From contig NZ_AP026442.1 in assembly GCF_027923705.1 (NCBI RefSeq), positions 3,038,001-3,102,000 on the forward strand: a stretch of DNA of 64,000 nucleotides, given 5' to 3'. The stretch comes from Cellulomonas sp. NTE-D12 (lineage in GTDB: Bacteria > Actinomycetota > Actinomycetes > Actinomycetales > Cellulomonadaceae). Position 1 is the stretch's first letter. Every line of letters begins with the position of its first letter. Positions 43,060-54,729 of the stretch are shown piece by piece. The translations under genes were made by a program, and so were the position numbers. The notes beneath the pieces were generated by a model. That model saw only the letters and a program-made list of their open reading frames with translations. It made no database searches and was not told the DNA's origin.

Positions 43060-43830
43060 TCATCCGAGCAGCCACGACGCCTCGACCTGCGCCGCGACCG
43101 CGCGCGCCGCGCGCACGGCCGTCCCCCTGCTCGGCAGCACGCCCCGCTCCGCCGCGCGCGCGAGCCGCCGCGTCGTGCCGCCGGCCCAGAGCACGGGGAG
43201 GTCGACCGCGGCCGAGAGCTCCGCCACGGAGAGCCCGCCGGGACCTCGCCCGAGGACGACCAGCCCCGCCGACGCGCCCGCCGCGGCCAGCCGGGGCCGA
43301 ACGGCAAGGGTGCCCGCGACCGACCTGAGGTCCCGCCGCGCCACCACGACCACGACGTCGCACGCCCCCAGCACGGCGGCGCCGGCCGACGCGCCGCCCC
43401 GCGGCAGGTCCAGCACGATCGCGCCGACGACGCCCGTCAGCGCGTGCAGCACGTCGGTCACCAGACCGGGGTCGGGGTCCGAACCGTCCCGGTCGGCGCT
43501 GAGCACCGCGCAGCCGCCCCACCGCGGCAGCAGCGCGAGCACGTCCTCACCCGGCACGTCGCCACGCGCGCCCGCCAGCTCCGGCCACCGCGCACCGTCG
43601 GCGTCCTCCACCCCGACGGTGACGTCCAGGCCGCCGCCCCGGCAGTCGAGGTCGACCAGCACCGTGCTGGTGCGGCGGGCCAGCCGGGCCGCGGTCAGCG
43701 CCGCCAGCGTGGACGTACCGGCACCGCCACGGGCTCCCACCACGCCGACGACGGCGGCACCCTGCCCGGGCCCAGCGACGGCGACGGCTCCCGCCGGCCC
43801 GGGGGGCAGCAGCACCCTGCTCGACGACAT
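43060..43830 (-). CDS. ssd: Septum site-determining/CpaE-like P-loop protein (256 aa)
   Basis: This is a MinD/ParA-superfamily protein equivalent to Rv3660c (Ssd) and CpaE/TadZ, which position Tad machines or influence septation. The P-loop region VVGARGGAGTSTLAALTAARLA lacks both lysines of the normal KGGxGKT motif, so ATP hydrolysis is doubtful; this is also seen in Ssd proteins. VLVDLDCRGGGLDVTVG follows, then AIVLDLPRG and VVVVARRDL. ATG 43830 is the first gene of the Tad operon. It is divergent from the HAD gene (192-base gap, with no obvious operator seen). Confidence 0.87.
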   Translation of the reverse strand: MSSSRVLLPPGPAGAVAVAGPGQGAAVVGVVGARGGAGTSTLAALTAARLARRTSTVLVDLDCRGGGLDVTVGVEDADGARWPELAGARGDVPGEDVLALLPRWGGCAVLSADRDGSDPDPGLVTDVLHALTGVVGAIVLDLPRGGASAGAAVLGACDVVVVVARRDLRSVAGTLAVRPRLAAAGASAGLVVLGRGPGGLSVAELSAAVDLPVLWAGGTTRRLARAAERGVLPSRGTAVRAARAVAAQVEASWLLG

Positions 43831-44021
43831 GACCCACCTCCTCAGCGGCCGCCCAGCCTGCCGTTCCGCGCCGCAAGCAGCGGGACCGGTGCGACGTCCC
43901 CGCCGAGGGCCGACGTGCGGAGCGGGGCTGTGGGTGGGTGGCCGCCGATACGCTCGCGGGAACCGGCGCCCGTCGGGTGCCGCCGCAGCTCGTGGTCCCA
44001 GGCCGCCGAGGAGGCTGATCG

Positions 44022-44906
44022 ATGAGCGCCGCCGCCGAGGAGCCCGCGGGCGGCCCCACCGCCGACCGCACCGCCGACCCGACCGCCGACCGCGCACCGG
44101 CCGACCCGCACCGGGCGGCGGCCTTCTTCGACCTCGACAAGACGATCATCGCCACCTCGTCGGCCACGGCCTTCTCGCGCCCGTTCCTCGCCGGCGGGCT
44201 GCTGACCAGGCGCGCGATGCTGCGCGCCGCGTACGCCCAGTTCCTCTACCAGGTGGGCGGTGCGGACGAGGTGCAGACGGAGCGCATGCGCGCCCAGCTG
44301 TCCCGGATGGTGACGGGCTGGGACGTGGACCAGGTGACGGCCATCGTCGAGCGGACGCTGCACGAGTCGATCGACCCGGCGGTGTACGCGGAGGCCGTGG
44401 TGCTGATCGACGAGCACCACCGCGCCGGGCGGGACGTGATCGTGGTGTCGGCGTCGGGCCGGGAGCTGGTGGAGCCGATCGCGCGGCTGCTCGGCGCGGA
44501 CGGCGTGATCGCCACGCACATGCGCGTCGCGGGCGGGCGGTACACGGGGCTGATCGACTTCTACGCGTACGGGCCGGCCAAGGCGGAGGCGATGGCCAAC
44601 CTCGCCCACCGCAGGGGGTACGACCTGCAGGCCAGCTACGCGTACTCCGACTCGATCACCGACGAGCCGATGCTCGCCGCCGTCGGCCACGCCGCCGTGG
44701 TGAATCCCGACCGGGCCCTGCGCCGGCTCGCCGAGGAGCGGGGCTGGGAGACGCTGCGGTTCGTCCGGCCGGTGTCGCTCCGGCTGATGTCGCGCCGCGA
44801 CTCCCGGACGGCGGCGGCCGCCGTGCTGCTCCTCCTGGCGACGGGCGCCGTGGTGTGGGTCCTCGCGGCCCGGCGACGCCGGGGCGGCGGACGGGCCGGC
44901 CACTGA
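44022..44906 (+). CDS. HAD-IB family phosphatase with C-terminal membrane helix (294 aa)
   Basis: This is a SerB-like HAD hydrolase, equivalent by position to Rv3661 and the Streptomyces differentiation-related HAD protein next to ssd. Motif I is FFDLDKT (Asp37 nucleophile, Asp39), motif II VIVVSASG, motif III Lys in GPAKAEAM and motif IV AYSDSITDEPML. A C-terminal helix (AAAVLLLLATGAVVWVLAA) with an Arg-rich tail anchors it to the membrane. A TAD-repeat leader precedes the domain. ATG 44022 has GAGGAGG 8 bases upstream. The substrate is unknown. Confidence 0.92.
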   Translation: MSAAAEEPAGGPTADRTADPTADRAPADPHRAAAFFDLDKTIIATSSATAFSRPFLAGGLLTRRAMLRAAYAQFLYQVGGADEVQTERMRAQLSRMVTGWDVDQVTAIVERTLHESIDPAVYAEAVVLIDEHHRAGRDVIVVSASGRELVEPIARLLGADGVIATHMRVAGGRYTGLIDFYAYGPAKAEAMANLAHRRGYDLQASYAYSDSITDEPMLAAVGHAAVVNPDRALRRLAEERGWETLRFVRPVSLRLMSRRDSRTAAAAVLLLLATGAVVWVLAARRRRGGGRAGH

Positions 44907-44973
44907 CGGCAGCCCCGTCCACATGCCGGTCCGTCGTCCCGCCATGTGACCACCAGCGCGCCCTGACCTCGTC

Positions 44974-45156
44974 GGACGCCGCCAGGGGTAGGCAGACGGC
45001 GCCGCAGGAGGTACCAAGGGTTCACAACTGAACGTGCGGGGGCACCCACGCGCAGGAGTGCCCACCTACAGGGCAGGTCGACCGGGCTGGACCCGTAGCG
45101 ACCGAAGCGATGCACGCCATGTTCACCCCCGCACCTCGGTACCGACGGCGGCGTCC
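44974..45156 (+). ncRNA. Candidate 6S-like (Ms1-type) RNA in the gap after the HAD gene
   Basis: This structured core lies in the 378-base gap 44907-45284, where no convincing protein is seen. The outer stem is GGACGCCGCC (44974-44983) with 45147-45156, 10 bp. Inside it GGTACC (45010-45015) pairs with 45138-45143, then GTGCGGGGG (45034-45042) with 45126-45134. A side hairpin GTTCA/TGAAC lies at 45020-45033. The apical part has GGCAC/GTGCC (45041-45062), ACCT/AGGT (45064-45078) and, overlapping it, a two-part hairpin 45076-45103. A further imperfect hairpin at 45160-45182 could be the 3' end. From memory, M. tuberculosis MTS2823/Ms1 lies beside Rv3661 and a Streptomyces 6S candidate beside the same HAD gene. 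The strand is assumed; transcript ends are unknown. Confidence 0.5.
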
Positions 45157-45284
45157 TGCGGGGCGCCGTCGCTGGCGTCCCCGGCAGCCCGGGCCCGGCC
45201 GACCCGGATCCCCTCGAACGGCGCGACGGGCGCCCGTCCCGCGCGCCGACGAGCGCATCGGCCTCACGTCGTGACAATGACCGC

Positions 45285-46682
<1,398 letters not shown>

Positions 46683-46771
46683 TCACAGCCGGCGGTCCTC
46701 GCACTGGTCAGCGTCCCGCACCGGACCATTCGTCCCAGGACTGACACTCGGCGAGCCGTCACCCTGGTCGG

Positions 46772-47656
46772 GTGCTGACCATCCCGCAGACCGTGGACCT
46801 CGAGGCCGACGCCGCGCACCACAAGGTGGACCTCACGCACCGGCCGGGGGTGTTCCTGGTGCGGACCATGCTCGCCGGCGCCTACATCGGCATCGGCGTG
46901 CTGATCATGGTGACCGCCGGCGGGCCGCTGGTGCAGGCCGCCTCGCCGTGGGCGCCGCTGATCCAGGGCCTGGTGTTCGGGGTGGCGCTGACGATCGTGG
47001 TGGTCGCCGGGGGTGAGCTGGCCACGTCGGCGATGATGATCCTGACGCAGGGGGTGTTCCGGCGGTCGGTGCGACCGGGGCGGGCGGCGCTGACGCTGCT
47101 CGCCGTGTTCGTCGGCAACCTGGTCGGTGCCACGGTGTTCGCGGCACTGCTGCGGGGCTCCGGGGTGCTGGCGCCCACGACGGCGGCGGGCAAGACGATC
47201 GCCGCGATGATCGAGCACAAGGCGGCCGAGACCACCGGTCAGCTGTTCGTCCGCGGCATCCTGTGCAACCTGCTGGTCTGCCTGGCGATCTGGTGCGCCG
47301 GCCGCCTGGAGAACGAGGGCGCGAAGATCACCGTCATCTTCGCCTGCGTCATGGTGTTCATCACGTCGGGCTTCGAGCACGTGGTCGCCAACATGACGAC
47401 CTTCTCGTTCGGCCTGATCGCGGGGCTGCCGCACGCGACCGTCGGCGAGTTCGCGCGGAACCTGCTCGCCGTCGGGCTGGGCAACCTGGTCGGCGGGGGG
47501 CTGCTGGTGGGCGCGTCGTACGCCTACGGCGTGCACGGACCGCGCGGTGCGGCGTCGGACGCGAAGCCCGGTGCGGTCGAGCCGACGTCGGGCGCCCCGG
47601 CCGTCGCGGACCCGGAGCTCGACGAGCAGCTCGCTCAGGTCGCCGCCGTCCGCTGA
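46772..47656 (+). CDS. Formate/nitrite transporter family channel (294 aa)
   Basis: This pentameric anion channel of the FNT family moves formate, nitrite, lactate or similar monovalent acids. Six helices are visible, with the family filters ILCNLLVCLAIWCAG and TSGFEHVVANMTTFSFGL and the half-helix region GAYIGIGVLIMVTAGG. The C-terminal 35 residues are a hydrophilic Ala/Pro tail. GTG 46772 begins MLTIPQTVDLEADAAHHKVD; no clear ribosome binding site precedes it. The fermentative context (nrdDG, acetyl-CoA synthetase, malic enzyme) would suit formate or acetate, but nitrite cannot be excluded. Confidence 0.9.
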   Translation: MLTIPQTVDLEADAAHHKVDLTHRPGVFLVRTMLAGAYIGIGVLIMVTAGGPLVQAASPWAPLIQGLVFGVALTIVVVAGGELATSAMMILTQGVFRRSVRPGRAALTLLAVFVGNLVGATVFAALLRGSGVLAPTTAAGKTIAAMIEHKAAETTGQLFVRGILCNLLVCLAIWCAGRLENEGAKITVIFACVMVFITSGFEHVVANMTTFSFGLIAGLPHATVGEFARNLLAVGLGNLVGGGLLVGASYAYGVHGPRGAASDAKPGAVEPTSGAPAVADPELDEQLAQVAAVR

Positions 47657-47805
47657 CGCCTCGGCGTCCTGCGCGGGTGCCCTCACCTGCGCGGTCGCAT
47701 CGCGGCGCGCCTGCCCGTGCGAGGGCGCGCCGGGCCGGAGCGCAATAGCGTGACCTCGACGCGCCCGCGCAGGGCGCCGACGACCAGCCGAGGAGCATGC
47801 GCGCG

Positions 47806-48873
47806 ATGAGCACCAGCGACCCCCAGGACCGCCCCGCTCCGACCGAGCCCGTGGTCCCGGCACCGGACGCCGCGGACGCCGGCGCCGCAGCGGGCACGAC
47901 GCCGACCCGCCCCGTCGGCACCGAGCCCCGCACGGTGCCCGGCACGGCGTCCGGCGCCGAGCCCACCGCCGCGCACGAGAGCGCGGCACCGGCGGACCTG
48001 CCGCCGTCGGGCGAGGGCCTGACCGTCAGCGACGAGACCGCGCACCGGCACGTGCAGGCGCGGCCGCTGCCGACCCCGCCGGAGCCGGAGGCTGCCGACC
48101 GCCGCCTGCCGCCGCCGCGGTTCACCGCCGCCCGCTCGGAACGCCAGGAGCCGGCACCGGACTCGCGCACCACGACGGCGCTTCCCGCGGCCGGCGCACC
48201 CGCCTCCGGCCCGGCCCGCGACGTGCCACCGGCGCCGATGCCCGGCCCGGCGGTCGCGGCCGCCGCCGCTGGCGGAGCAGGTGCGGCGGGTCGGCCCGGC
48301 GAGCGCACCGGCGCCACGCCGCTCGCCACCCCGGCCACCGTCGCGTCGACGCCGGGCACCGCGGAGGACGGGACGCTGTTCCCGGACCCCAACGCACCGC
48401 GCACCATCGGGGCCGGCACGCACGTGCTCGGCCTGATCGTGGGACTGCTGCTGCCCGCTGTCGCCGCCGTGGTCACGCTGCTCGGGGTGTCCCGCATCCT
48501 GTCCGTCGAGGCGGACGGCTGGGTGGCACGGGTCGAGGTTCTCGGCATCGTGCTGGTGACGCTGGGCGCGCTGCTGCTGGGCGCGGTGGCGCTGCTGTCG
48601 CTGTGGACGCCGTGGGTCGGCTACACGGGCGGGGTGCTGCTGACGCTGGCCGGGGCGCTGGCGCTGTTCGCGCCGGGCGTCAGCCGCAACGCGATGCTGC
48701 AGGTGGTCAGCGCCGAGGGGTGGCGGCCGACCGTGGTGCAGACGTCGGTCGCGGCGACCTCGGGCACGTTGCTGGTGATCGGCGTGATGGTGCTGGCCAG
48801 CGGCATCGTGTCGCACGTCGCCCGCCGGCACGGGATCCACCTCGGTGCCTTCCGGGAGCGCAACGCCCACTGA
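47806..48873 (+). CDS. Pro/Ala-rich protein with four C-terminal membrane helices (355 aa)
   Basis: I do not recognise this family. The first 200 residues are disordered (Pro, Ala, Thr, Glu-rich). Residues from about 205 hold four membrane helices: GTHVLGLIVGLLLPAVAAVV, VEVLGIVLVTLGALLLGAVAL, GYTGGVLLTLAGALALFAPG and GTLLVIGVMVLASGIVSHVA. The start is ATG 47806, not the ATG at 47797, because GAGGAG lies 10 bases before the former and only 1 base before the latter. It stands alone between the FNT and acetyl-CoA synthetase genes. A degenerate 13-base tandem repeat follows its stop (48876-48925). Confidence 0.72.
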   Translation: MSTSDPQDRPAPTEPVVPAPDAADAGAAAGTTPTRPVGTEPRTVPGTASGAEPTAAHESAAPADLPPSGEGLTVSDETAHRHVQARPLPTPPEPEAADRRLPPPRFTAARSERQEPAPDSRTTTALPAAGAPASGPARDVPPAPMPGPAVAAAAAGGAGAAGRPGERTGATPLATPATVASTPGTAEDGTLFPDPNAPRTIGAGTHVLGLIVGLLLPAVAAVVTLLGVSRILSVEADGWVARVEVLGIVLVTLGALLLGAVALLSLWTPWVGYTGGVLLTLAGALALFAPGVSRNAMLQVVSAEGWRPTVVQTSVAATSGTLLVIGVMVLASGIVSHVARRHGIHLGAFRERNAH

Positions 48874-49025
48874 GGTGAGCACTGGAGCCGAGCCCTGGAG
48901 CTGAGCACCGGAGCTGAGCACTGAGCCGCCCACGGCCCTGACCACGGCACATGCGGGTCTAAAGTCCCAGGTGGCACCATCTGTGACTCGACCGATCGCA
49001 TCATCGTCGCTGCGGAGGAGACACC

Positions 49026-51004
<1,979 letters not shown>

Positions 51005-51008
<4 letters not shown>

Positions 51009-51805
51009 CCCCCGGCCGCCGCGTTGGCGGGGCTGCGTGCCAGCACCACGCAGCCCGCCAGCGCGACCGCCACCGCGAGTACCACGCCGGGGATCCAGCC
51101 CGCGCGCACCGTGTCGCCGAGGAACGCCGCGCCGACGAGCCCCGGCACCAGCACCTCGACCACGGAGACGGTCGCGGCGGCGAGCCCCACCGAGCCGCGC
51201 TCGAGCGCGCGCACGTACGCGACCACGGCGATGACCCCGCAGCCGACGACGACGGCGGCCATCGGCTGCAGCACCACGTGCAGCAGCGGGCCGTCGGTGC
51301 GGGCGCCGCGGGCGCCGATCGCCACCCCGGCGTAGCCGAGCGCGCTGACCAGGGCGAGCAGCCACGCCGGCCCCTTGGCGTAGGACGCCGCGAGCAGCAC
51401 CACGAGCGCGCCGGCGCCGGACACGGTCGCGACCAGGAACGTACCGTGCGCCTGCACCGGTGGCTGGTCGCCGGACGCGGCCGCGAGCACCACGAGCGAC
51501 AGCACCACGCCGACGGCCGCGGCGAGGTCCACCGGCCGCAGCGGCGCCCCGAGGAACGGCCGCGCCAGCAGCACCACCACGACCACCGAGGCGGCGATCA
51601 CCGTCTCGACGGCGAACAGCGGCAGCCGCGCGAACGCCAGCAGGGACAGCAGGAAGCACGCCCCGTCCAGCGCCAGACCGCCGAGCACCAGCGGGTTGCC
51701 GAACGCCGCCATGCCGTGCGCGCGGCGGGTGCCGACCGCCTGCATGATCGTCGCCACCCCGTACCCGATGCTGGCGCCGACCGCCGCGAGGAGCCCGACG
51801 ATCAT
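51005..51805 (-). CDS. DMT-like multispanning membrane protein (266 aa)
   Basis: This protein has nine or ten short hydrophobic helices in the manner of drug/metabolite transporter (EamA-like) proteins. Examples are LLAAVGASIGYGVATIMQAVG at the N-terminus, VETVIAASVVVVVLLARPFLG in the middle and VEVLVPGLVGAAFLGDTVRAG near the end. ATG 51805 overlaps the stop of the DUF2156 gene by 4 bases, so they are co-translated. A role in moving a lipid or the product of its partner across the membrane is possible but is inference from position alone. Confidence 0.78.
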
Positions 51806-53433
51806 GCGGTGGTCCGGCCGAGGAACCGGCCGATCACCGGGATCTCCGTGACACCCTCGGCACCGGCCATCACCAGCGCCTGCGTGCCGACGAACTCCGC
51901 GGCGTCCAGCACCACGTACCGGGGCTGCCACGACGGCCCGAACTTCTCGTTGAAGCTGGCCAGCGAGCTCATCTGGGTCTGCTGCGACAGCCGCTGCAGC
52001 ATCGGCCGCACCAGGTCCTCCCACCGCGAGTCGCCGCGGCCACCGAGCACGTCCCGCATCACCGCGAAGTTCAGGCCGACCGCGCGCTGACCGCGCGCCG
52101 CCACCTCCTCGATGGTGCGCACCACCGTGAAGTCGATCAGCCCGTTGGGCAGGTCCGGCACGTCGAGCCGGCGGCGCATCACGTCCAGGGACCACCCGTC
52201 GATGCCGGGAGCCGGCGCCCACTGGCAGAAGGCGTCCACCCGGCCTGCAGGCGACGTGGTCACCGAGAGCATCAGGCCGGCGTCGTGCGGGTCGAACAGG
52301 CGGGACAGCGTCATGGAGAAGCCGCGCTCGGCCTCGCCGCGCCGGGACTGGTCGGCGACCTCCTCGATCTGCTGCCGAAGCGCCGGGTCCACCGCCGTCG
52401 ACTCGACGAACGTGGTGGTGTAGCCCGCCTTGCCCACCCGGTTCACGGCCTGCCGCAGCGACTTGCGGGCGTGGCCCTCGAGGCTGAAGCCGGGGCAGTC
52501 GACGATCGCCTCGTCGCCCAGGTACACCGAGCGCAGCCCGCTGGCCTCGTAGATGGGCAGCCAGTCGGCCGAGGCGCCGAGCACCGCGACGGACCACCCG
52601 CAGTCGACGGCGTAGTCCAGGAACTCCGCCCACGCGTCGGCCTGCTCCCCCGGCGGCCCGATCGGGTCCGGCGACACGAGGCACACGCCGCCCCGCACCG
52701 CGTGAGCCACCACCGACTCGCCGACGAAGAACCAGTCCTTGTCGTCCCGCAGCGCGAAGTAGTCCAGGGTGCCGCGGCCCCACCGCTCGATCACCCGGCG
52801 GGCCCGTTCCCGCTCGTTCAGGTGCGCGGCGGTGTGCAGCCGTCCGGGGCGCTGCGGAGACATCACGAACCAGACGAGCGCGACGACGAACACGACGACG
52901 AGGGCCAGGTCGATGTCGGCGGACAGGTCCCGCAGCGCCGACCGGTGCTCCGGCTCGGAGCGCAGCACGAGCCGGAACAGCACCTCCGCGGCGCCGGTCA
53001 GCAGCAGCCAGGTGCCGGCGATCAGCGCCACCCGCCGTGCCTCGCGGCGGGTCGCCCGCACGGGGAACGACCGGCGCTGCAGGGCCAGCCAGATCGCTGC
53101 ACCCAGCACCAGAACGGTCGGGATCACGTCCACGCGGTGCGCCAGGTGCAGCACCGCGGAGACGGCCAGCACGGCGAGGGTGCCGCCCCACGCGATCGAG
53201 TGCCCCCGGCGCAGGCCCCGCGACGTGCCGAGCATCACCACGGCCGCGAGCACCAGCGACGGACGGGCTACGTGCGGGCGGGCGTTCCAGGCCACCTGAC
53301 CGAGCACCGCGACCGGCTGCCAGAGGTGCGGACGCGCAGCGGAGATCAGCGTGATCACCGCGAGCGCGAGGATCGCGCGGGACGCGACCGTCCGGACGCG
53401 CACCTGACGGCGGTGCCGGGCGAGGGCCTCCAT
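51802..53433 (-). CDS. DUF2156 (MprF C-terminal-like) membrane protein, putative aminoacyl-lipid synthase (543 aa)
   Basis: Several N-terminal membrane helices (about residues 12-190) are followed by a cytosolic GNAT-like DUF2156 domain (from about 215). It contains FALRDDKDWFFVGESVVAHAV, GVCLVSPDPIGP, EAIVDCPGFSLEGHARKSLRQAVNRV, GFSMTLSRLFDP and SLASFNEKFGPSWQPRYVV. These match the transferase domain of MprF, which moves an amino acid from tRNA to phosphatidylglycerol. The full eight-plus-helix flippase and any lysyl-tRNA synthetase domain are missing. Starts at ATG 53433, GTG 53451 or GTG 53493 are all possible. Divergent esterases at 53544 and 54730 may act on the product. Confidence 0.82.
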   Translation of the reverse strand: MEALARHRRQVRVRTVASRAILALAVITLISAARPHLWQPVAVLGQVAWNARPHVARPSLVLAAVVMLGTSRGLRRGHSIAWGGTLAVLAVSAVLHLAHRVDVIPTVLVLGAAIWLALQRRSFPVRATRREARRVALIAGTWLLLTGAAEVLFRLVLRSEPEHRSALRDLSADIDLALVVVFVVALVWFVMSPQRPGRLHTAAHLNERERARRVIERWGRGTLDYFALRDDKDWFFVGESVVAHAVRGGVCLVSPDPIGPPGEQADAWAEFLDYAVDCGWSVAVLGASADWLPIYEASGLRSVYLGDEAIVDCPGFSLEGHARKSLRQAVNRVGKAGYTTTFVESTAVDPALRQQIEEVADQSRRGEAERGFSMTLSRLFDPHDAGLMLSVTTSPAGRVDAFCQWAPAPGIDGWSLDVMRRRLDVPDLPNGLIDFTVVRTIEEVAARGQRAVGLNFAVMRDVLGGRGDSRWEDLVRPMLQRLSQQTQMSSLASFNEKFGPSWQPRYVVLDAAEFVGTQALVMAGAEGVTEIPVIGRFLGRTTA

Positions 53434-53543
53434 CCGGTCGTCCGTGGCCACCCGCCCGGCCCCTCGGGAGCCTGCTGTCGCCGCCGTCGCCACGGCCCCA
53501 GTCTCGCACCGACCCGGCCGTCGCATGAGGCAGGATCGGCCCG

Positions 53544-54686
53544 GTGAGGAGCGACGCCGACCCCGTGCTGCCGCCGGACGTGCTGCACGAGCTCGGTCAG
53601 GGGGGCGACTTCCTCGGGTCCTGGTGGACGGCGGTGGGGCTCGCCGTGCTGACGGCGGTGCTGGTCACGGTCGCGGTCCGCCGTCGGCGCCCGCGTCCCG
53701 GGCGGTGGCGTCGGCGCGTCTGGCCCGCCTGGACGGCGGCGGTGACCACCCTGGTGCTGTGCCTGGCGATCGCCACCAACGTGGTGGTCGGGTACATGCC
53801 GAGCGTGGCGGCGGCGCGCGTGACCTTGGCGGGCTGGGGCATCGGGCACGCGCACGCCCTGCCGCACGGCATCCCCGTCGCCAACGCGGCGTCCGTGGCG
53901 ACCGGAGCGACGCAGCCCGTCACCATCCCGGCGCCGCCGGAGCTGCGGATGGGCACCGCACCGAGCTGGGTGTACACGCCGCCGGGGTACGCGGAGAGCG
54001 CCGACCGGTACCCGGTGGTCTACCTGGTCCACGGCAGCCCCGGGCACGCCGGCGACTGGTTCGCGGCGGGCAACGTCGGGCACGCGATGGACACGCTGCT
54101 GGCGCACGGGCTGGTGCAGCCGATGATCGTCGTCTCGGTCGACGTCAACGGCACCGGCCCCGGCGCCCGGGACACCGAGTGCCTCGACTCGACCACCGGC
54201 GGAGCGCTCGTCGAGACGTACCTGACCACCGTCGTGATCCCGTACGTCGACACCCACCTGCGCACGGTGGCCGACCGCACCGGCCGGGCCTTCGGCGGCT
54301 TCTCCTCCGGCGGGTACTGCGCCCTCGACCAGGTGCTGCGCCACACCGGGCTGTACAGCACGCTGCTGGCGATGGCGCCCTACGGCGACCCGGGCACCGG
54401 CGGCACGGCGATGCTGGCCACCGGTGCCGAGTGGGCGACGCACCACGTGACGGCGTACGCGCCCACCATCCCGCTGCCCCACCCGGTCGCCGCCTTCGTC
54501 GCCGTCGCGGGTGCGGACCACGGCCAGGACTCCCGGGACGCCCGCACCATCGCCGCCACGCTGCGCCAGCGCGGCCAGGACGTGGTGCTGCACGTCGCCC
54601 GCGGGGACGTGCACACGTGGAACATGGCCCGCGCGACGCTGCCGTACGCGCTGGTGTTCGCCTCGCACCACCTGAGCGGCGCCTGA
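53544..54686 (+). CDS. Membrane-anchored alpha/beta-hydrolase esterase (380 aa)
   Basis: Two or three N-terminal helices (about 25-95) anchor an esterase D/mycolyltransferase-type domain outside the membrane. The domain has WVYTPPGYAESADRYPVVYL, the oxyanion region HGSPGHAGDWF, DVNGTGPGARDTECLDSTTG, the nucleophile elbow GGFSSGGYCAL (Ser), an acid in VAGADHGQD and a C-terminal His in GDVHTWNMA. GTG 53544 lies 110 bases from the divergent DUF2156 start. The next gene is a paralogue. A role in hydrolysing aminoacyl-lipids made by the divergent gene is suggested by known synthase-hydrolase pairs in Corynebacterium, but is unproven. Confidence 0.83.
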   Translation: MRSDADPVLPPDVLHELGQGGDFLGSWWTAVGLAVLTAVLVTVAVRRRRPRPGRWRRRVWPAWTAAVTTLVLCLAIATNVVVGYMPSVAAARVTLAGWGIGHAHALPHGIPVANAASVATGATQPVTIPAPPELRMGTAPSWVYTPPGYAESADRYPVVYLVHGSPGHAGDWFAAGNVGHAMDTLLAHGLVQPMIVVSVDVNGTGPGARDTECLDSTTGGALVETYLTTVVIPYVDTHLRTVADRTGRAFGGFSSGGYCALDQVLRHTGLYSTLLAMAPYGDPGTGGTAMLATGAEWATHHVTAYAPTIPLPHPVAAFVAVAGADHGQDSRDARTIAATLRQRGQDVVLHVARGDVHTWNMARATLPYALVFASHHLSGA

Positions 54687-54729
54687 GCTCTCATGGCGCC
54701 CGCACAGGATCCGTGCGCACCATGAGGCG

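Noticed and set aside
40208..45031. A 1607-codon open frame on the plus strand across the Tad cluster
   Set aside because: It lies antisense to seven recognisable genes. Its translation is Arg/Pro/Ser-rich with no domains, which is typical of shadow frames in high-GC DNA.
45022..45120. A 32-codon minus-strand frame (MACIASVATGP...) with three cysteines in the RNA candidate region
   Set aside because: It has no good ribosome binding site and its codons coincide with the pairing arms of the proposed RNA. The structure explains the sequence better. It remains a weak small-peptide alternative.
45034..45134. Riboswitch classes (c-di-AMP, cobalamin, SAM, TPP, M-box, glycine) for the structured gap upstream of malic enzyme
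   Set aside because: I looked for their conserved core sequences and saw none. The structure ends about 130 bases before the malic enzyme start.
44974..45156. SRP 4.5S RNA, tmRNA or RNase P RNA in the same gap
   Set aside because: The conserved GGAAG/AGCAG SRP loop, the tmRNA tRNA-like ends and the RNase P core sequences are all absent.
48876..48925. Degenerate 13-base repeats of CACYGGAGCYGAG after the Pro-rich membrane protein gene
   Set aside because: Only about three imperfect copies are present, with no flanking gene or structure to suggest a role. Recorded as minor slippage.
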